Shown one piece after another: positions 6,409-7,215 of a stretch of DNA of 7,215 nt. The notes beneath the pieces were generated by a model. It was not told the origin of the DNA, did no database searches, and saw nothing but the letters and a program-made list of their open reading frames with translations. The stretch spans positions 1 through 7,215 of the forward strand of contig VGFF01000101.1 in assembly GCA_016868955.1 (NCBI GenBank), given 5' to 3'. This DNA is from Armatimonadota bacterium. GTDB taxonomy: Bacteria; Sysuimicrobiota; Sysuimicrobiia; Sysuimicrobiales; VGFF01. Numbering within the stretch: position 1 is the first letter of the stretch; each line of letters starts with the position of its first letter. The translations under genes were made by a program, and so were the position numbers.

Positions 6409-7215
6409 ATGTCCGCTGCTCCCGCGAAGCCGATCGAGGCCCGTCGCCTCCAACAGATCCCGCCTTATTTGTTCGCTGAGCTCGACCGCAAGAAGGAGGC
6501 GCTGCAGAAGCGCGGCGTCGACGTCATCAGCCTCGCGGTCGGCGACCCCGATCTGCCGACGCCTTCCCACATCATCGAAGCGATGCAGGAAGCGGCCAGC
6601 GACGCCGCCACCCACCAGTACCCGCCCTACGCCGGCACCCAGGGTTTGCGCACGGCCGTCTCGGCGTGGTTCGCGAACCGGTTCGGTGTTCGCCTCGATC
6701 CCGATCGCGAGATCCTCTGCCTGATCGGCTCCAAGGAGGGCATTGCCCACCTGCCGTGGGCGACTGTGAACGCGGGCGAGGTCGTGCTCGTGCCGGATCC
6801 CGCGTACCCGGTCTATCACGCGGCCACGATCCTCGCCGAGGGCATCTCCCATCCGTTCGCGCTCGCGCCGGAGCGCAACTTCCTGCCCGATATCAGCGAG
6901 ATCCCGACCGACGTCGCGCGCAAGGCAAGGCTGATGTTCCTGAACTATCCGAACAATCCCACCGGCGCAATCGTCGGGCCGACCACGTTCGCCGACGTCG
7001 TCCGGTTCGCCCGCGACCACGACATCATCGTCGCACACGACAACTCGTACTCGGAGGTCGCGTTCGACGGCTACCGGCCACCGTCGTTCCTCGAAACGGA
7101 GGGCGCCAAGGACGTCGGCGTCGAGTTCCACTCCCTGTCGAAGACGTATTGCATGACCGGCTGGCGGGTCGGCTACGCCGCCGGCAACGCCGACGTCCTG
7201 GCGGCGCTGGCAAAG
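6409..7215 (+). CDS. dapL: LL-diaminopimelate aminotransferase DapL (3' end missing)
   Basis: DapL is a PLP-dependent fold-type I aminotransferase that converts tetrahydrodipicolinate and glutamate directly to LL-diaminopimelate, bypassing the succinylase and acetylase routes. The frame runs open to the window end, showing 269 of roughly 390-410 residues. Family marks: IPPYLFAELDRKK (17-29), VISLAVGDPDLPTP, YPPYAGTQGLR, LIGSKEGIAHLPWATVNAG (105-123) and PDPAYPVY. PLP-site residues: Asn183 of NNPTG, Asp211 and Tyr214 of HDNSYSE, and Lys245 of HSLSKTYCMTGWRVG, the Schiff-base lysine. The SKEGIAHLP and GYRPPSFLE segments favour DapL over AlaT, AspC or DapC. A Cys (248) stands where many homologues have Asn after SKTY. 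The start is fixed by GGAGG at 6399. Likely transcribed from its own promoter, possibly also from miaA. Substrate specificity is inferred from resemblance; a related class I aminotransferase is the main alternative. Confidence 0.88.
   Translation, partial: MSAAPAKPIEARRLQQIPPYLFAELDRKKEALQKRGVDVISLAVGDPDLPTPSHIIEAMQEAASDAATHQYPPYAGTQGLRTAVSAWFANRFGVRLDPDREILCLIGSKEGIAHLPWATVNAGEVVLVPDPAYPVYHAATILAEGISHPFALAPERNFLPDISEIPTDVARKARLMFLNYPNNPTGAIVGPTTFADVVRFARDHDIIVAHDNSYSEVAFDGYRPPSFLETEGAKDVGVEFHSLSKTYCMTGWRVGYAAGNADVLAALAK

Noticed and set aside
6367..7131. Minus-strand open frame (254 codons) opposite dapL
   Set aside because: The plus strand has a strong ribosome binding site and a clear PLP aminotransferase with its Schiff-base lysine; the minus frame is its shadow.
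1..7215. Defence system, mobile element or other new cassette
   Set aside because: Nearly every base is accounted for by five recognised housekeeping genes in uniform high-GC sequence. There are no transposase motifs, long repeats, att-like sites or foreign-looking segments.

Overview
The window is a stretch of high-GC bacterial chromosome (about two-thirds G+C by eye). It is packed with five housekeeping genes and has almost no spare DNA. I see no rRNA, tRNA, CRISPR array, insertion sequence, phage gene or toxin-antitoxin pair, and no gene-free stretch longer than 56 bases.

Layout, left to right: the 3' part of miaB (tRNA methylthiotransferase, plus strand, cut by the window start); mutL and then mutS, both on the minus strand as a mutS-mutL operon read right to left; miaA (tRNA dimethylallyltransferase, plus strand), divergent from mutS across 56 bases; and the 5' two-thirds of dapL (LL-diaminopimelate aminotransferase, plus strand, cut by the window end). 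miaB and mutL converge and overlap by 12 bases. mutS and mutL are separated by 2 bases. miaA and dapL are separated by 53 bases that hold a strong ribosome binding site and a plausible promoter.

The genes serve three jobs. MiaA and MiaB act in sequence on adenosine-37 of tRNAs reading UNN codons (A37 to i6A37 to ms2i6A37). MutS and MutL form the methyl-independent mismatch repair pathway: MutL carries the endonuclease motif, so it nicks DNA itself and no MutH is needed. DapL makes LL-diaminopimelate directly from tetrahydrodipicolinate for lysine and peptidoglycan.

Organism: a bacterium, not assignable to a phylum with confidence. The MutS/MutL pair argues against a typical actinobacterium despite the GC content, and the MutL endonuclease motif argues against an enteric-type gammaproteobacterium. 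DapL plus a miaB/mutS/mutL/miaA neighbourhood recalls Firmicutes, Chloroflexi and deep-branching high-GC Terrabacteria such as Eremiobacterota; this placement is inference only.

No new biological system is visible. The points worth a second look are the inverted mutSL block between miaB and miaA, a MiaB with several normally conserved residues replaced and a shortened TRAM domain, rare residues in the MutS Walker A and MutL CPHGRP motifs, a possible leaderless miaA transcript, and a (CG)7 tract inside miaA.
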